Shown one piece after another: positions 45,580 to 56,984 of a stretch of 64,000 nt of DNA. The notes under the pieces are model-generated. The model was not told where the DNA came from. It saw nothing but the letters and a program-made list of their open reading frames with translations, and did no database searches. The position numbers were made by a program, and so were the translations under genes. Source of the DNA: Pyxicephalus adspersus (lineage: Eukaryota; Chordata; Amphibia; Anura; Pyxicephalidae); contig NC_092859.1 in assembly GCF_032062135.1 (NCBI RefSeq), positions 25,548,133 to 25,612,132 on the forward strand. Reading direction: 5' to 3'. The first letter of the stretch is position 1. The number at the start of each line of letters is the position of its first letter.

Positions 45580-45920
45580 TGTTTCTCTATCTCATTTCTT
45601 TAGTTTTTATCATCCTATTTCCCTCTTGTCCTCTCTTCTTCCATACAGTCGTTTTGCTTCCCCTTTTTATTTCCATTCTCCTTTTCTTTCTTTTCCCTGT
45701 TGGTTTCTTTTTGTTCTTTACTTTCCTCCATCTTTTCTTTTTATTTTTCTTTGTTTTGCCCTTTCTTCCCTCATTGCCTCTTTCCTATTACCCTGCCTTT
45801 TTATTTACTACCTTTCTTTTTATACTCTTCTTTTCCTGGCTCTTTTTTTATCTTTCTATCTCTGTCTGTCTCTCATTCCCTCTCTCCCCTCCACTCCACC
45901 TTCTCTCTCTCTTTCTCTGG
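45580..45920. repeat. Pyrimidine-rich tract (about 340 bp)
   Basis: The + strand is almost entirely C and T, ending in TCTCTCTCTCTTTCTC. Stop codons need A or G after T, so three overlapping frames stay open (79, 142 and 163 codons) and translate to Phe/Leu/Ser strings. These are compositional artefacts, not membrane proteins. The tract could form triplex or other non-B DNA. Confidence 0.9.
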
Positions 45921-47405
45921 GAACCTGGCACAGATGTAGACTCTGAAGTTGGCGTTGCCTCCACCTTTGAGACCTTTTTCTGACAACATTTTGGCAGCAC
46001 GGTTGTATTGGAGCTTAGCGCTATGGCAGTGTAGGTGCATTTTCAGTTCTTAAATCTGCCTGCACATTCACCTCTAGTGTTCTGTGCGTCTCTGGAGTTG
46101 TAGAAATAAATGGAATTACATTCCAACCACATTAATAATCCCATTATTTTCAGCCTTTTTTAAATTGAGAAAGAACAGACAACCGCAGAGAGGAATAGGA
46201 AAAATTGTGGTTGTAGTCCACTGATTGGGACTGTTTGCTGTGGAGGTCTTTCAGACAATGGTCTTCCCACGGTCATGGGGAAAGGCAAAACTTTTGTAAA
46301 AAGGATTAAGATGGTTTTATATATCCTGACTTTGTTGTGGATGCTTACCATCCATGCCTGTTCCAGGAGAATCAAGTCTTGAAAACCCTACGAGGGCAGG
46401 ACTTGGGTGAAATAGGTGGAGACATAAAAAATGGGTGTAGTTTGGCAATGGGTAAGCTCCTCTATACATGTGCCAAGATAGTTTAGAATCACAAAACCCT
46501 CAGTGGGCAGGACTTAGAGAAATGTGTGTAATGCAGACAATATCTCAACAGGAGATATACCCAACACCTTTGTAATACATAACTCATACAAACAAAATAA
46601 CCTCGGAGTCTAATAACCTTTTCTAACTGATTACCACAAATTGCTTCAATTGGAATAGGGTTCTTGTTCATTGGTTTTCCAGTCTACACAATAGGCACAC
46701 AATAGATTGTCCACTGTGTTTTTGGCCCCCTTTAAGATGGTTAAATATCCAAAACATCAAGGTAGGCAGAGAAAATTCTTGATCTTTAGCAATTGGTCTT
46801 CAAGACTGGAGTCCCTAAGGTCCTGGTTCTGCCATAGAATATTCCAAATAAAGCTGCCCATGAAACTTCATATTGGATGCACTTTCAGATGTGTCTGATC
46901 CCCCACCATGCTTCATGGTTCTGCCCCCCCACCTCAATAAAGGACAAACACGGAAGTATAGATCTTTGATATCTATGCAATAGATTCACATTTATTGCAC
47001 AAAATTCAACCACCCAGTACCAGGACTGGTAAGTAAAAGTGCCTTCCTTCTTTTAAGGAGTCAATTTTATGGAAACCCTATCTGCAAACCAATTATTTAA
47101 AAAAACAGTGTAAGTGATAATATGTACATTCAATGTGTTTAGACATGGTATTTACCTGAAAAAAACTCCTTTTTGAAAGTAATGAGGCTTCTTTTGCAGT
47201 GTTCCCTCAGAAATGTTATTAGCCGGCTTGGGGGGAAGCTGTAGCCAGGTGATCAAAAAAGTGGCATGGCAACATGTGACAAGTTAAATGTTCCAGATTT
47301 TGTTGCCATAGGTGTCCAGTAACCCCTATAATTCTGACTGTTTTCTATTGTCCCTTTATACTTGTCTTATGCCCCAACTGTCCAGCGCTCCAGTGTTGTG
47401 ACCCA
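45921..47405. other. Unannotated stretch
   Basis: The word GGGCAGGACTT occurs twice near 46393 and 46505, a possible 112-bp duplication that is otherwise diverged. No gene is supported. Confidence 0.35.
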
Positions 47406-47452
47406 ACTTTTCAGTAACCACCCAAAAACAGCTGGATGGTTACTGAAAATTG
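47406..47452. repeat. Hairpin
   Basis: TTTTCAGTAACCACCC pairs with GGATGGTTACTGAAAA across a spacer of about 10 bases. It is probably the central part of a MITE whose ends I cannot define. Confidence 0.6.
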
Positions 47453-47552
47453 CTGGGTGCACTTAGCTAAAAGGGGCTGGGGAGAATACTAAATTGGGTG
47501 CCTCTATCTTGGATGTGATGTCAGCAGCCCCCAACAAAGATATTACTTAGAT

Positions 47553-47708
47553 CAGTGATTGCCAACCGGTGGTCCGCAAGAAAAGTTTGGTGGACCATGT
47601 CGCCCGTATAGACCGCAGACTCAGGGCGGTGGATGGGTTGTGTCTTTGGACTGGAGTGAGCGGGTTCTAGCATCATGACGTCACTATGGGTGAAGTTGGC
47701 GACCACTG
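47553..47708. mobile_element. Short hAT-like MITE (156 bp)
   Basis: CAGTGATTGCCAACC at the left complements AGTTGGCGACCACTG at the right (mismatches at a few positions). The flanks ACTTAGAT and ACTTTCAA agree only in part, so the 8-bp duplication is uncertain. The CCAACC terminal word and a shared GACGTCA word in the body link it to the element at 58970. Confidence 0.6.
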
Positions 47709-48209
47709 ACTTTCAACATTCTTTTACTTTACCCATAGAGATTGAGGTAGGGGCTGAGGGAGGGGCTGAGGAGCTGAACCAGAACACCTGGACCAGAACA
47801 CCAAAATTAGACACTCCCGGAAGGCCAAAGGGCTATGATGTGCAAGAATTGAGCGGTGGTGGGGGAGAAACGCTGTGCTGGAGAACTAACTAGCAAATTC
47901 AAAGGCACATTGTAAGTGAATAAAATTATATTTTAAAATAGAAAAAATCAGCACCAAAGTAAAAAAGCTTTTCTGTTCTTTTAGCCTTTTACCTGTAACG
48001 TTTTAAGACGCGTGTCTCTTTAAAGAAGAAAAGTAACATAATAAAAAAGCTCTTATTTTTATAAGGAACAGCTGTTATAAAAATCAGCTACAACCAATAT
48101 GACAACTCTAAAAAAGTCTTCAGAGTGTTTGGCTGCTAAATACTCCACAGTTTCACTCAATACAGAATTAGGAAAAAAAATAGTTTTGGGTGGGGTTTTC
48201 TGCATTCAT
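47709..48209. other. Unannotated stretch
   Basis: A short direct repeat GAGG(T/G)AGGGGCTGA at 47743-47770. Nothing else is recognised. Confidence 0.35.
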
Positions 48210-48650
48210 AAGGCAAGGTCGCCCTTTGATTCACAATCTTTCTGTGCGGCGAGTTGATACCGCCAAAAACATTTACAGCCTTGGAATAAAAGCTATTCAT
48301 CTTCCAAAATTCAGTTTACTTGTTCCTGGGTCTTGGCTAATCCTCCTCACATAAATCTGAGAGAGTGGAAATGGCCCAAACCTGGGATTATTGGCAGTTT
48401 GATTCACTGTAATGTGTGAATGTCTTGTTCAGCTTGTGTCCCTCGGCCACGCTGACCATCGCAGACGTTTTCCCCTGAGTATTGTTGTGTTTATTCTTGC
48501 CATGATTTTTATATCAGAAAGTGGAACGTTTTGTCTTCTTCTGCCGATATATCTGTGCTTTTTATCTTTTATCTCTCTTTTATCTGTATTGTTATCCTCA
48601 AGGAACGCTGTGTGCACACTGAGTCAGGAGCAATAGCTTCACATATGATT
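48210..48650. other. Repeat-free block, weak conserved-DNA candidate
   Basis: Contains CGCCCTTTGATTCAC, GTGCGGCGAGTTGATACCGCC and several CpGs without any recognised repeat word. Opposite-strand frames of 62-74 codons overlap at 48412-48636 and are not persuasive. Confidence 0.2.
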
Positions 48651-48960
48651 GATAAATTAATAAAAGCTGAACTCCAGGCAAACAGCTAAATGCACAGATG
48701 AAACACATGTACTAAAGCAATATTTATGTCCATTCAGTTCTCATAACTTTACAGCTCCACCACACAGCACAGACCTGTCTGGAAGCACAGAAGATCTGTT
48801 ATCTCTCTCCTAAGTAAAAGGAGTGCTAGCAAAATATTGGTCTCTTCTCTTATCAATGTGCTCTTTTCTCTACAGCAAAACTGAGTGGCTCCTTGTGCTG
48901 CTTATCCCTCTCCAAGTATGAGCTCTGCAGGAAAACTGCACACATTTAATGATGTATGAC
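48651..48960. repeat. Interspersed repeat family C (tentative)
   Basis: Begins with AATAAAAGCTGAACTCCAGG, a phrase I associate with frog repeats, followed by a C/T-rich body (TCTCTCCTAAG, CTCTTTTCTCTACAGC). The boundaries are not defined by terminal repeats. Confidence 0.4.
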
Positions 48961-49479
48961 CAAATAAGAACTGCATTAATGTATATCTCTAAATTACATA
49001 TTTAGAGCTGTACATGAATCTAAATCCAAAAAATATATTTCAGTTTAACAGTCCCTAAATATGCACCACTAAGGTGACAATCCTGCTCCCACAAAGATAC
49101 AGTACAGTGAGTGCTGTCACTCTGGCACAGAAAGAATATTAGTGATGTGATCATCAGACGAAATAGAAGACAAAAGCCTGAAAAGAAAACCAATGCAGCC
49201 ACCACTTCTAGTAGGCTGTAATATAAACTTGTTGGCATTTATAGAAACTTTAAGCCAATGCCAAAATCATCTCTTTGTAAGGTATAAAAATGGAAGCAGA
49301 CTCTGTAGAGGCTGCAGGAGGACTAAAATGTACAAGTATACATAAACATTTGCATCTTATGAAGGACTAACCTCCCATTTTGTCTGCTCCAGTTTGGCAC
49401 TCTGTCGCTGTTGGTTTTTTGGACTCTTTGTCCATTGTGTGTTCCAGGTTAAATTATAATCAGTGTTTTTGGTGAGCTA
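48961..49479. other. Unannotated stretch
   Basis: No recognised gene or repeat. Confidence 0.4.
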
Positions 49480-49815
49480 AACTCTTATCTGAAGCCAGGC
49501 AAAACACTGCCATATGTTATTCTTAATACCAGGGAAGCGCTATAACCCCATCAGGTTTTTTTGCTGTTTATATTTTACTTGGGAGATGTTCCTTCACTTC
49601 CCATTTTAATGTCTCAAAAATGAACATTTGCATCAGAGAATTGGAGGATTTTCACTCAATTCTTGCTATGATGACAACTTAATATTTTGGATTTCCACCT
49701 AATTTGAGTATTAGTGACAGTAGTCACCAGCACAAATCAAGGGGAAGTTTCCACAGTGGAGACACAGACTTTTCCCCACTTTATCCAAAACTAACAAAAA
49801 TTCCCAAAGCTTTCC
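49480..49815. repeat. Interspersed repeat family B, copy 6 (most complete)
   Basis: Contains CTTGGGAGATGTTCCTTCAC followed by TTCCCATTTTA, then GATTTTCACTCAATTC, GCTATGATGACAAC, CAGTAGTCACCAGC, GGAAGTTTCC, and a right end CCCCACTTTATCCAAAACTA. The right end complements the left-end wording (TTTGGA.AGAG.GGGGAA) of other copies, so the parent is probably a long inverted-repeat element. Confidence 0.6.
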
Positions 49816-50052
49816 TCCCCAGAAGCAAATGTTGTTTCATTTCTTGGCTGCAGTCATAATCTGAAGAGATGTTCCAGGATGATAAAATCTATCACTTCCT
49901 CCGCGTCTTCTACATTCACTTGCAGACGATTCATCGGAATAGATGACACAGCTTTTTTTTTTACGGTAACAAACATGCCAACATTTGAATTTTTTCTTTA
50001 AAAACCAGATGCAAAAATTAGTTGTAATATAAAAAAAAATGATCACTCCTGA
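49816..50052. other. Unannotated stretch
   Basis: No recognised feature. Confidence 0.4.
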
Positions 50053-50115
50053 TTATATATATTTATATTGTGTGTATATGTATATATATATATTTGTATG
50101 TATATATCTTATATA
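50053..50115. repeat. TA/TG-rich simple repeat
   Basis: Imperfect TATATATATTTATATTGTG and TATATGTATATATATATAT runs. Confidence 0.85.
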
Positions 50116-50499
50116 GAGGAACGAAAGCTTTGTGCCAATAATAAGAATAAAACTTACCATGGAGTGGAGCAATAAACTGTAAAGTGTACCTGTCTCCATT
50201 TAAAATTTGGCAGAACAAGTCCCTGGTTTGTAAATATCAGGAATGGCCAGCTGCCGCCACTGCACTTTAGCTAATATCTAGAACTGGCACCCAAAACCCG
50301 AAGCTCTCCATTACACCAAACTCCGCCAGAGCTTGGATGGTCACGCTTTGGCCCCCCGCCCCTGCCCCCGCTGATTCCTATTGGCTACTTATCGAATTTA
50401 TTGGCATAAAAGGAGGCATGGGGGTCAGAGAGAGAGCAACCATCCAAACTGGCATAACTTAGCAGCGCTGGGTAATGGGACTGCTGAAAAAAGCCATTC

Positions 50500-50740
50500 A
50501 TTTGCTTTAAATATGAAATAACGTCTGACTGCGGTGTAGTTTTTATACTGACTGCTTTCAGTCTAATACGCAGAGACAGGTAAATTTGATGTACTTAATA
50601 AAAATGACGGGCAAATATGTTTTTAATGCAAAAACTTTGCTTTACAGCAATTACTTAATTGGCAGAAAATTGTCTTCACCTAAAATATTGTTAAATGGTA
50701 AAAGAGCAGCTGATTCATTCTGACAGCGGAATTCATCTTC
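50500..50740. promoter_or_regulatory. Candidate conserved noncoding element
   Basis: Repeat-free, with AAATAACGTCTGACTGCGG, ACAGCAATTACTTAATTGGC (a homeodomain-type palindrome) and AATGACGGGC. No open frame. The texture resembles vertebrate developmental enhancers, but nothing here proves conservation. Confidence 0.3.
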
Positions 50741-52346
50741 AGACCCAAGAGGAGACCAGAAAGGAAGAGTAACACAAAGTTAGGAATTTTATAAAGTGTA
50801 CTGAGCAAAGCCTTTAGCTACTAACAGTGCTAAGTAACTACAAGTCCCAGCATGCCATGGTAGTCAATTATCATGCTGTAACCAAAGTTACAAATAATCA
50901 GGTGTGTGTTTTGTTTTATAGCACTTGTAACCAATACTCAACCACCTCAAAGTCCTGGCTTTCATTGAAATGAATGGGATTGATTGAAATCTCTCATTTT
51001 GCACATGTTGAGGTTGGTTTTTCAATTTTCCCCATGGACTTCATTGGGAATACTTTTTAAATGGCATTAGCAAGCAGTTGGAACTGGTTGGAAACACTTG
51101 GATAATGGTTGAAAGTCTTCTGCAGGACAGCAGATGATCCATGGATCTTTGCAACAATAGAGTGTTCCACAGAGTGTTAAAAGTATTGTGTATAATAGTG
51201 TTCCACAAATGTTCATGAATGCATGTCAGTACCTTTTCAGCCTTCTTACACACCAACTCATCACACCTATATAGGCTTACTGCGGGTCCCAATAAAACCA
51301 TGGGTGTTATTAAAAAGTTTCCATTCCCTACTCGCCTTTCCAGCTTAACCAGCCTTTAACTTTTCTGAGAAGGTCTTCCACATGATTTTGGAATTCACAA
51401 GATGTGTAGGAATTGTACCTCATCAGCTGAAGGAACATTTGTGAATAGGAATAGGACCAGGAATAGAGGAATAGAGGAGAAGACCTGGTTCGACGTCCAG
51501 TTTAACCCAAAGGTAACATCAGATCAGGGCTCTGTCCAGACCACTCACATTCCTTCATATCAAACTTATCAAGCCAGATTTTTATCTGTCATGGCGGAAA
51601 AGAAATGGGTCTTCTACAAAATGCTACCAAGGGGTTGTAAGGGCACAATTGTCTAAAATGTCTTTGAAGGCTATAACATTTATTTAACAATTATCAGAAA
51701 AACATCTAAACTCAATCTTTTGGAGAGGTGTTTGCTTTATACAGAACTTACTTTTTTGTATGCAGCTCTTTGGCTGGATTGTCCTTAAATGCTCATGTGT
51801 GTATATATACGACACATACACTTCCATGTGACTCAGCAGTGAATCCCTCCCTGCAATTTTCCCTGCTGCGAGTGCACGATTTTATTTTCTGCAAGTTTGT
51901 CATTTCTAATCAGAATAATTTGACACAGCCTCAATAAAAGCCAAACTCACATCTGTCACCATCAACATTTGTTTCCTTCATGCAGTCATGGGATTTGCAA
52001 TTCATAAATAAGAACCTCAAGGGCAGCTCAAATTTTCAAATCAAAGTGGAGGACCATGCAGACATTAACACCTCTGCAATGGATGGTCGCTGTTGAGATA
52101 CTACACAGTGGAGATGGTGAGATTTGTATTGCCACTGGAAATATTTTCTTATTAGCTCCCAAAAGCCCTTCTTTAAATCTCAGCTTATTCTTTATAACAG
52201 TCCCTTTATCAGGCTTATATACCTATTCCTTCTTGTATATTTCTTTTTTAATAACCAAAATAATAAAATGACATGCAGATGAAAATTATGTTTAACTTTT
52301 GGTGGAGATTGATGTGCATATAAATCAGCCGGTAACCTATTAATAA
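50741..52346. other. Unannotated stretch
   Basis: Frames of 86 codons or fewer. The 84-codon frame at 51402-51656 is hydrophilic and repeat-free but has no domain or splice support. Confidence 0.35.
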
Positions 52347-52612
52347 CTAGTATTTATATAGCGCCAACATATTACGCAACGCTTTACAATAGTCTTGTCT
52401 CTAGCTGTCCCTCAAAAAGGCTCACAATCTTATGTCCCCCTATAATCATATGTCATTATCACAGGCTAAGGTAAATTTTGGGGACAGGACAATTAACATA
52501 TTTTGGAAGGAAACCGGACTACCGGGGGAAATTCATATAAACACAGGGAGAACCTGCAAACTCCATGCAAAATGTGCCCTGGCCGAGTGCTAACCCCTGA
52601 GCCACCATTCTC
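52347..52612 (-). mobile_element. tRNA-derived SINE, nearly full length
   Basis: Read on the minus strand, a partial tRNA-like head (GGTGGCTCAGGGGTTAGCAC, the A-box region) is followed by GCATGGAGTTTGCAGGTTCT and the TTTCC core. It continues through a GACATAAGATTGTGAGCC segment to the GCGCTATATAAATACTAG tail. The B-box part of the head is deleted. A head, core and tail in order make it the most complete copy here. Confidence 0.85.
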
Positions 52613-53199
52613 TCCTTTCACATCGTATGCTTCCTATTATAAAGTTAATATAATACTTGAGTACAGCCCCAAAAAAAGAATACAGAAATTTAGTCATGGG
52701 TAGACTGACGTTAAATTTGGACCTTTCAGTATCTTCTTTGCATAATTACATTCCTAACATGTCACAATAAACTGAAACACTATCAAGGGTGACGTTATTC
52801 TCTTGGTCATGTTTCATTGTGCTGACATAGAGATTGGCTTCTAGGTCCAAACTCTGTCAGCTGTACACTAACTTGGAAAGCATGAAAAGGGCGATGGTAG
52901 TGTGAGATAACTAAAAATATTGGAGACAACACAATAAACATGACACAGCTAAAAGAAAAGCAAACATTGAAAAATAGTCTTAACAGATGAAAACTAATCT
53001 TGACTTTTATCACTATTTGTGTCCCAATTGGGAATATTTTTTCTCGGTTTGCTCAGTGGTGTCATTGGGTCAAGGGGACTCACAACAGATTCATATATCT
53101 TATCCGAACAAGCAAAACATATGTTTGACCAGAGGACTTTAGGCAAAAAAGATGGAAACTGTTTCAATTTATTTAGCTAAATTGCACCTTTTGGTGAAC
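52613..53199. other. Unannotated stretch
   Basis: Nothing recognised. Confidence 0.4.
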
Positions 53200-53960
53200 T
53201 TTTCCTTTACCCCATTTTTTCTGTCCACGGCGGTTTCATTTTAACATGAACATTTACCATATGCTATTTTTGGGGTGAGTTTGCTGTTCTTGGAAGGCAG
53301 AGACTCTTCAGTCATTGCAGAGCACCAAATGACGTGCGCAAACTTTAAACCCTTTAAGGTTGAACCTCGCGGTGCTGTCGACGAGCAGGTCTTACAGCCC
53401 CTGTGTTCCTGCCTTCTCCTCTTTATTTTTGTACAACGTCAGCGCTATAGGACAATAATAACAACATTGTACACGAAAGACAAAAGCTGGATTCAGAGCG
53501 AAGATTTTCTTGCTACACAAGTAAAATTTCAGCTTATTAAGTTAACACAATTTCCACATAACGTTTTGGAAAAATAAACACTCTAAAGATGTAACTTTTT
53601 TTTTTAAGAAAAAGAAAAACAGCTCTGGAAGAATATTGGAAGCAGAGAGGTCTTAAGAGTTTGGGCTCAGTTTCCATGAGAACTTTTCCAAACTCTCATC
53701 TTATTGTTTTGCGTGGATTGCGTTTCTTTTCCCTGAGTTTCGAGTTTAACTCTTTGGACATCAGAACCGGCTTATTCCTGGAAGTCGGCGACGGGGGTCC
53801 TATCCAGCCAGGATGAATCACGCTTATTAATGTTCGTACAAGGATGAGCGGGCACACCCTGCTCTAGCGTCTCTGACCATGTAACATCTCTTTAATCAGA
53901 CAAACCGCTGCTAGCGATGATTGGACTCTGGAATAAAATGACTCTGGAATAAAACCTGGC
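53200..53960. promoter_or_regulatory. CpG-retaining unique block, candidate conserved DNA
   Basis: CpGs are frequent for this window (ATGACGTGCGCAAAC, CTCGCGGTGCTGTCGACGAG, AAGTCGGCGACGGGGG, CGCTGCTAGCGATG). A 100-codon + frame (53275-53577) is open but has no known domain. ATGACTCTGGAATAAAA is directly duplicated at 53926-53955. It could be regulatory or an untranslated exon. Confidence 0.3.
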
Positions 53961-54324
53961 CCTTGCAGACATCGGGGCTTATGGGGACATTATTTGGTAA
54001 TGTTGCTGGAGTTTGAAAACCAAGTAGGAATTGCTCATCATGCTGAATTCAGCAAAAATAGCTTAAAATATGGAACTTATTTCCGCCAAAAATTGATGGA
54101 GATAAGTACGTTTACAAGCATATTCTGCATTAGTGTTGGTCTTTAGGGGAGCCACAATTGGCTTTGCTGATATTTAAACATACATTGTTAAACTGCAATT
54201 TCAACTGTAAAACTGTAACTGAGGAAGAATTACAGAATAAAGCCATTTAAGACATACATATATGACAAAATGTTTGTGACAATTACACGTATTGGTTCTT
54301 GTTAGACATCCTATTCCAAAACCA
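53961..54324. other. Unannotated stretch
   Basis: No recognised feature. Confidence 0.4.
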
Positions 54325-54475
54325 TGGCCTTGATTGCATGTTTTTGGAATGTGGGAGGAAATTGGAGTACCCAGAGGAAACCCACACAAACACGGGGAGA
54401 GCCTGCAAACACCATGCAGATAGAGTCCTGGCCAAGACTTGAACCCGGGACCTAGCACTACCACAAAATTTTAGA
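54325..54475 (-). mobile_element. SINE 5'-half fragment
   Basis: TGCATGTTTTTGGAATGTGG, GGAGTACCCAGAGGAAACCC, CAAACACGGGGAGAGCCTGC, CATGCAGATAGAGTCCTGGC and CTTGAACCCGGGACC are the reverse complement of the SINE core and B-box end of its tRNA-like head. It lacks the 3' tail that other copies keep. Confidence 0.88.
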
Positions 54476-55989
54476 GCATGTGTTTGTGCCTATTTGTGAG
54501 GTCAGGTATGGATGTTGAGTAAGGAGATCTGGCTTGCAGATAGACTTTCAAGTCATCCTAAAAGTAGGGTTTAGAAGGGTTGTAAAGGTCATTGCAGGTC
54601 AAAAGTTCAAAGGGTTTGCCATGCAGATATGGTACATGCCAAAAATCTAGGTACATGGTAACCAAATAATGGGCCTGGTGCACTGGGGGGCCTGTGGAAA
54701 TCTAAACCTCTGTTCAGTAATAGCACCTCTGAGAACAGATGAAGACAAATGAGAGAGTATGTCTTTGGCTGGCTCATACATAAGTGGTAGCGTGTACCCA
54801 CTTGTGCATGTTTTGCATTCTTCCACAAATGTACCACAAAAAAAGAACATTTACTGAAAAAAACATGTTTTCCCACTCCTGATCTTCGTCTAAAATATAA
54901 CATTAGAGATGATACCATCAGTCTGCTGAAGGCAAAATGAAGAATTGTCCTCTATACCCCAAAAATCAAGCTCAGGTCATCTCTGACCTGGAATCTTAGT
55001 TCATGAAGTAATGGTGCCTGAACAAAGATATTGCTGTCCTTCTGAGAAGCAGATGAAGGCATTGTCAGGAGGAGTACTGAGATCTTAGAAAGGTCCACTT
55101 TAAGGACAGGGTATACATCTGTGCTGTTTGAAAAAAAGTACTCACCGAATAAGTTATGATAAGTTACAGGAAAGTAACACAAGGCTTTCTTGTAAGTTTA
55201 TAAATCAGCCCATCCATAAAGAGTTACATTAAATCTGATATCCGTGTTCACAGTGATCTTCCACTAATGCTTGTGGTTGATGCAGTTTTTAGTGTATCTT
55301 GGATGCAGCTACTCTGGAGGTTCCAACAAAAGTGTAGAAGTATAGGAGGATTGTAACTAATTTTAAAGGCGCACTCCAAACATGAATTTACATGCAGAAT
55401 GAATTTTAGAGTCTGACTTACCTCTCTTACACCTGGCTTCTGACTTACCTAATACCTGTAATTGGTAATATTTTATTTTGTATATTAAACTAGAATAGGA
55501 AACTGCAGAAATACTAAACAACTTTGCACAGCACTGGCACAAAAGGCTGCAGCCCCACTAGGAAATAGAGGGAGAAACCTACTGACTTTAAATTGGCTAA
55601 TGGGTATCTGAGTGAAGTGGGTTTATGCCCTGATGATCTTTGAAGTTTTCCTTCCAGGGCCTCTTCTCTACACGTGCCCCCCTACCCCCAATATGGTCCA
55701 ATAATACACTCTGCTATACATGCTCCATTTGGTTCCACTGTGTCTGACTGTTGGAGTATTTATTATTCCTGTGGTTGTGATTAATGCTCATTTAGATAGC
55801 TTACCTTACTTTTCTGACCCAACAATGACTTCACTGTCACTATGAATTCCAATTGTGCCTTATATTTTAACTGTCCCGTGCTCCCAGTGATATACTGTAT
55901 CTCTCTATCTGTCTCTATGATTGGTTGGTTTGATCCAACCAATGTCCTGTGGCTATTGTGTCCAATTCAATAACAGACTGACCACCAGT
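54476..55989. other. Unannotated stretch
   Basis: Minus-strand frames of 103 and 67 codons (54607-54918) overlap each other in different frames without recognisable products. No repeat family is assigned. Confidence 0.35.
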
Positions 55990-56160
55990 ACTCAATGGGC
56001 TCAACTTCCAACATTATAATATCTTGTGGAATATCCTGGAGGCTGCTAATAGCTTATAGATAGGGTCAATGTTATATAAATGCCAATGGTTTTATAATGA
56101 GATGTCCAAATAGCTCTTAAAGTAGAGGCCAGGTGTCCGCAAACTTTTGACCATATGGTG
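55990..56160 (+). mobile_element. Tc1/mariner 3'-end fragment
   Basis: CAATGGGCTCAACTTCC, ATAATATCTTGTGGAATATC, ATGCCAATGGTTTTATAATG, GAGATGTCC and the terminus AAACTTTTGACCATATGGTG follow, in order, the 3' part of the element seen at 21063 and 61565. Too decayed to translate. Confidence 0.7.
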
Positions 56161-56984
56161 TATTTTAATCCTGACTTTAGATATGTAAGTACTTTAACAT
56201 CTGGAAGTTATGCAAAATGTAAGTTTAAACCTTGCAACCTGTACAGAAAAAGGAGAGCTTTTATCAACGCCTTTTCTTTTTTGGAACATGGTGTCTATTA
56301 GTGTGCTTGTTCTTGAAGTGAAAACTTAGATCAGTGATCAGTGGACTAGGAAGCCTAAATTTAAGTGAGTCAGAGTTTTGAATGATAATTTGTACATAAA
56401 CATTACATACGTGTGTATATATATAGCATACATGCAAATGCATTTGAAAAACTAAACGGAGCATTCCTTGAATAAGATAATAAATGTAAATTATTTAAAC
56501 ATTAAATGACTTTCTAATATGATGGAACACTGCCAGCATTCACCATGGGCGGTGTACATTACAAAATGTGAGCTAATGAGGAAATGAAAACAATACACGA
56601 GTATGACATTCAGTAATGAGACACAACATTGGGTGTTGTCTCAGGCATCTTTGTTGGGGTCTAGTGAGACACAGTACTGTTAATAAAATGTGTGTGTGGC
56701 GGTTAAAGTGAGTGTTAAGGGTTCACCTTAATGGAACAATCCAAAAAGGAAACATTGAGGTTTTATGGCAGTCTTATTTGACCAGAACCTAATTTGGGAT
56801 TTCAAGAGAATTAACAGAATAAATTGCTCACTTATTGAGATCTAAATCCAATTACATGTAAAAGAAACAAAGAGGAGGATTATTAGTCATGGAAGCACAG
56901 CTGGACAGCTAATAAAAGCACCCCAACTTCTTTTTGCTGTGTTATTTATAATTATACAGGGCCTTCTGAGCTCATAGTACCTAA
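56161..56984. other. Unannotated stretch
   Basis: Nothing recognised. Confidence 0.4.

Noticed and set aside
45455..45946. 163-codon frame, apparently a hydrophobic membrane protein
   Set aside because: It lies in a C/T-only tract; Phe/Leu/Ser strings and open overlapping frames follow from composition.
54325..54475. A tRNA gene (GGTTCAAG-like B box on the minus strand)
   Set aside because: The box belongs to the SINE head; there is no cloverleaf with paired acceptor arms.
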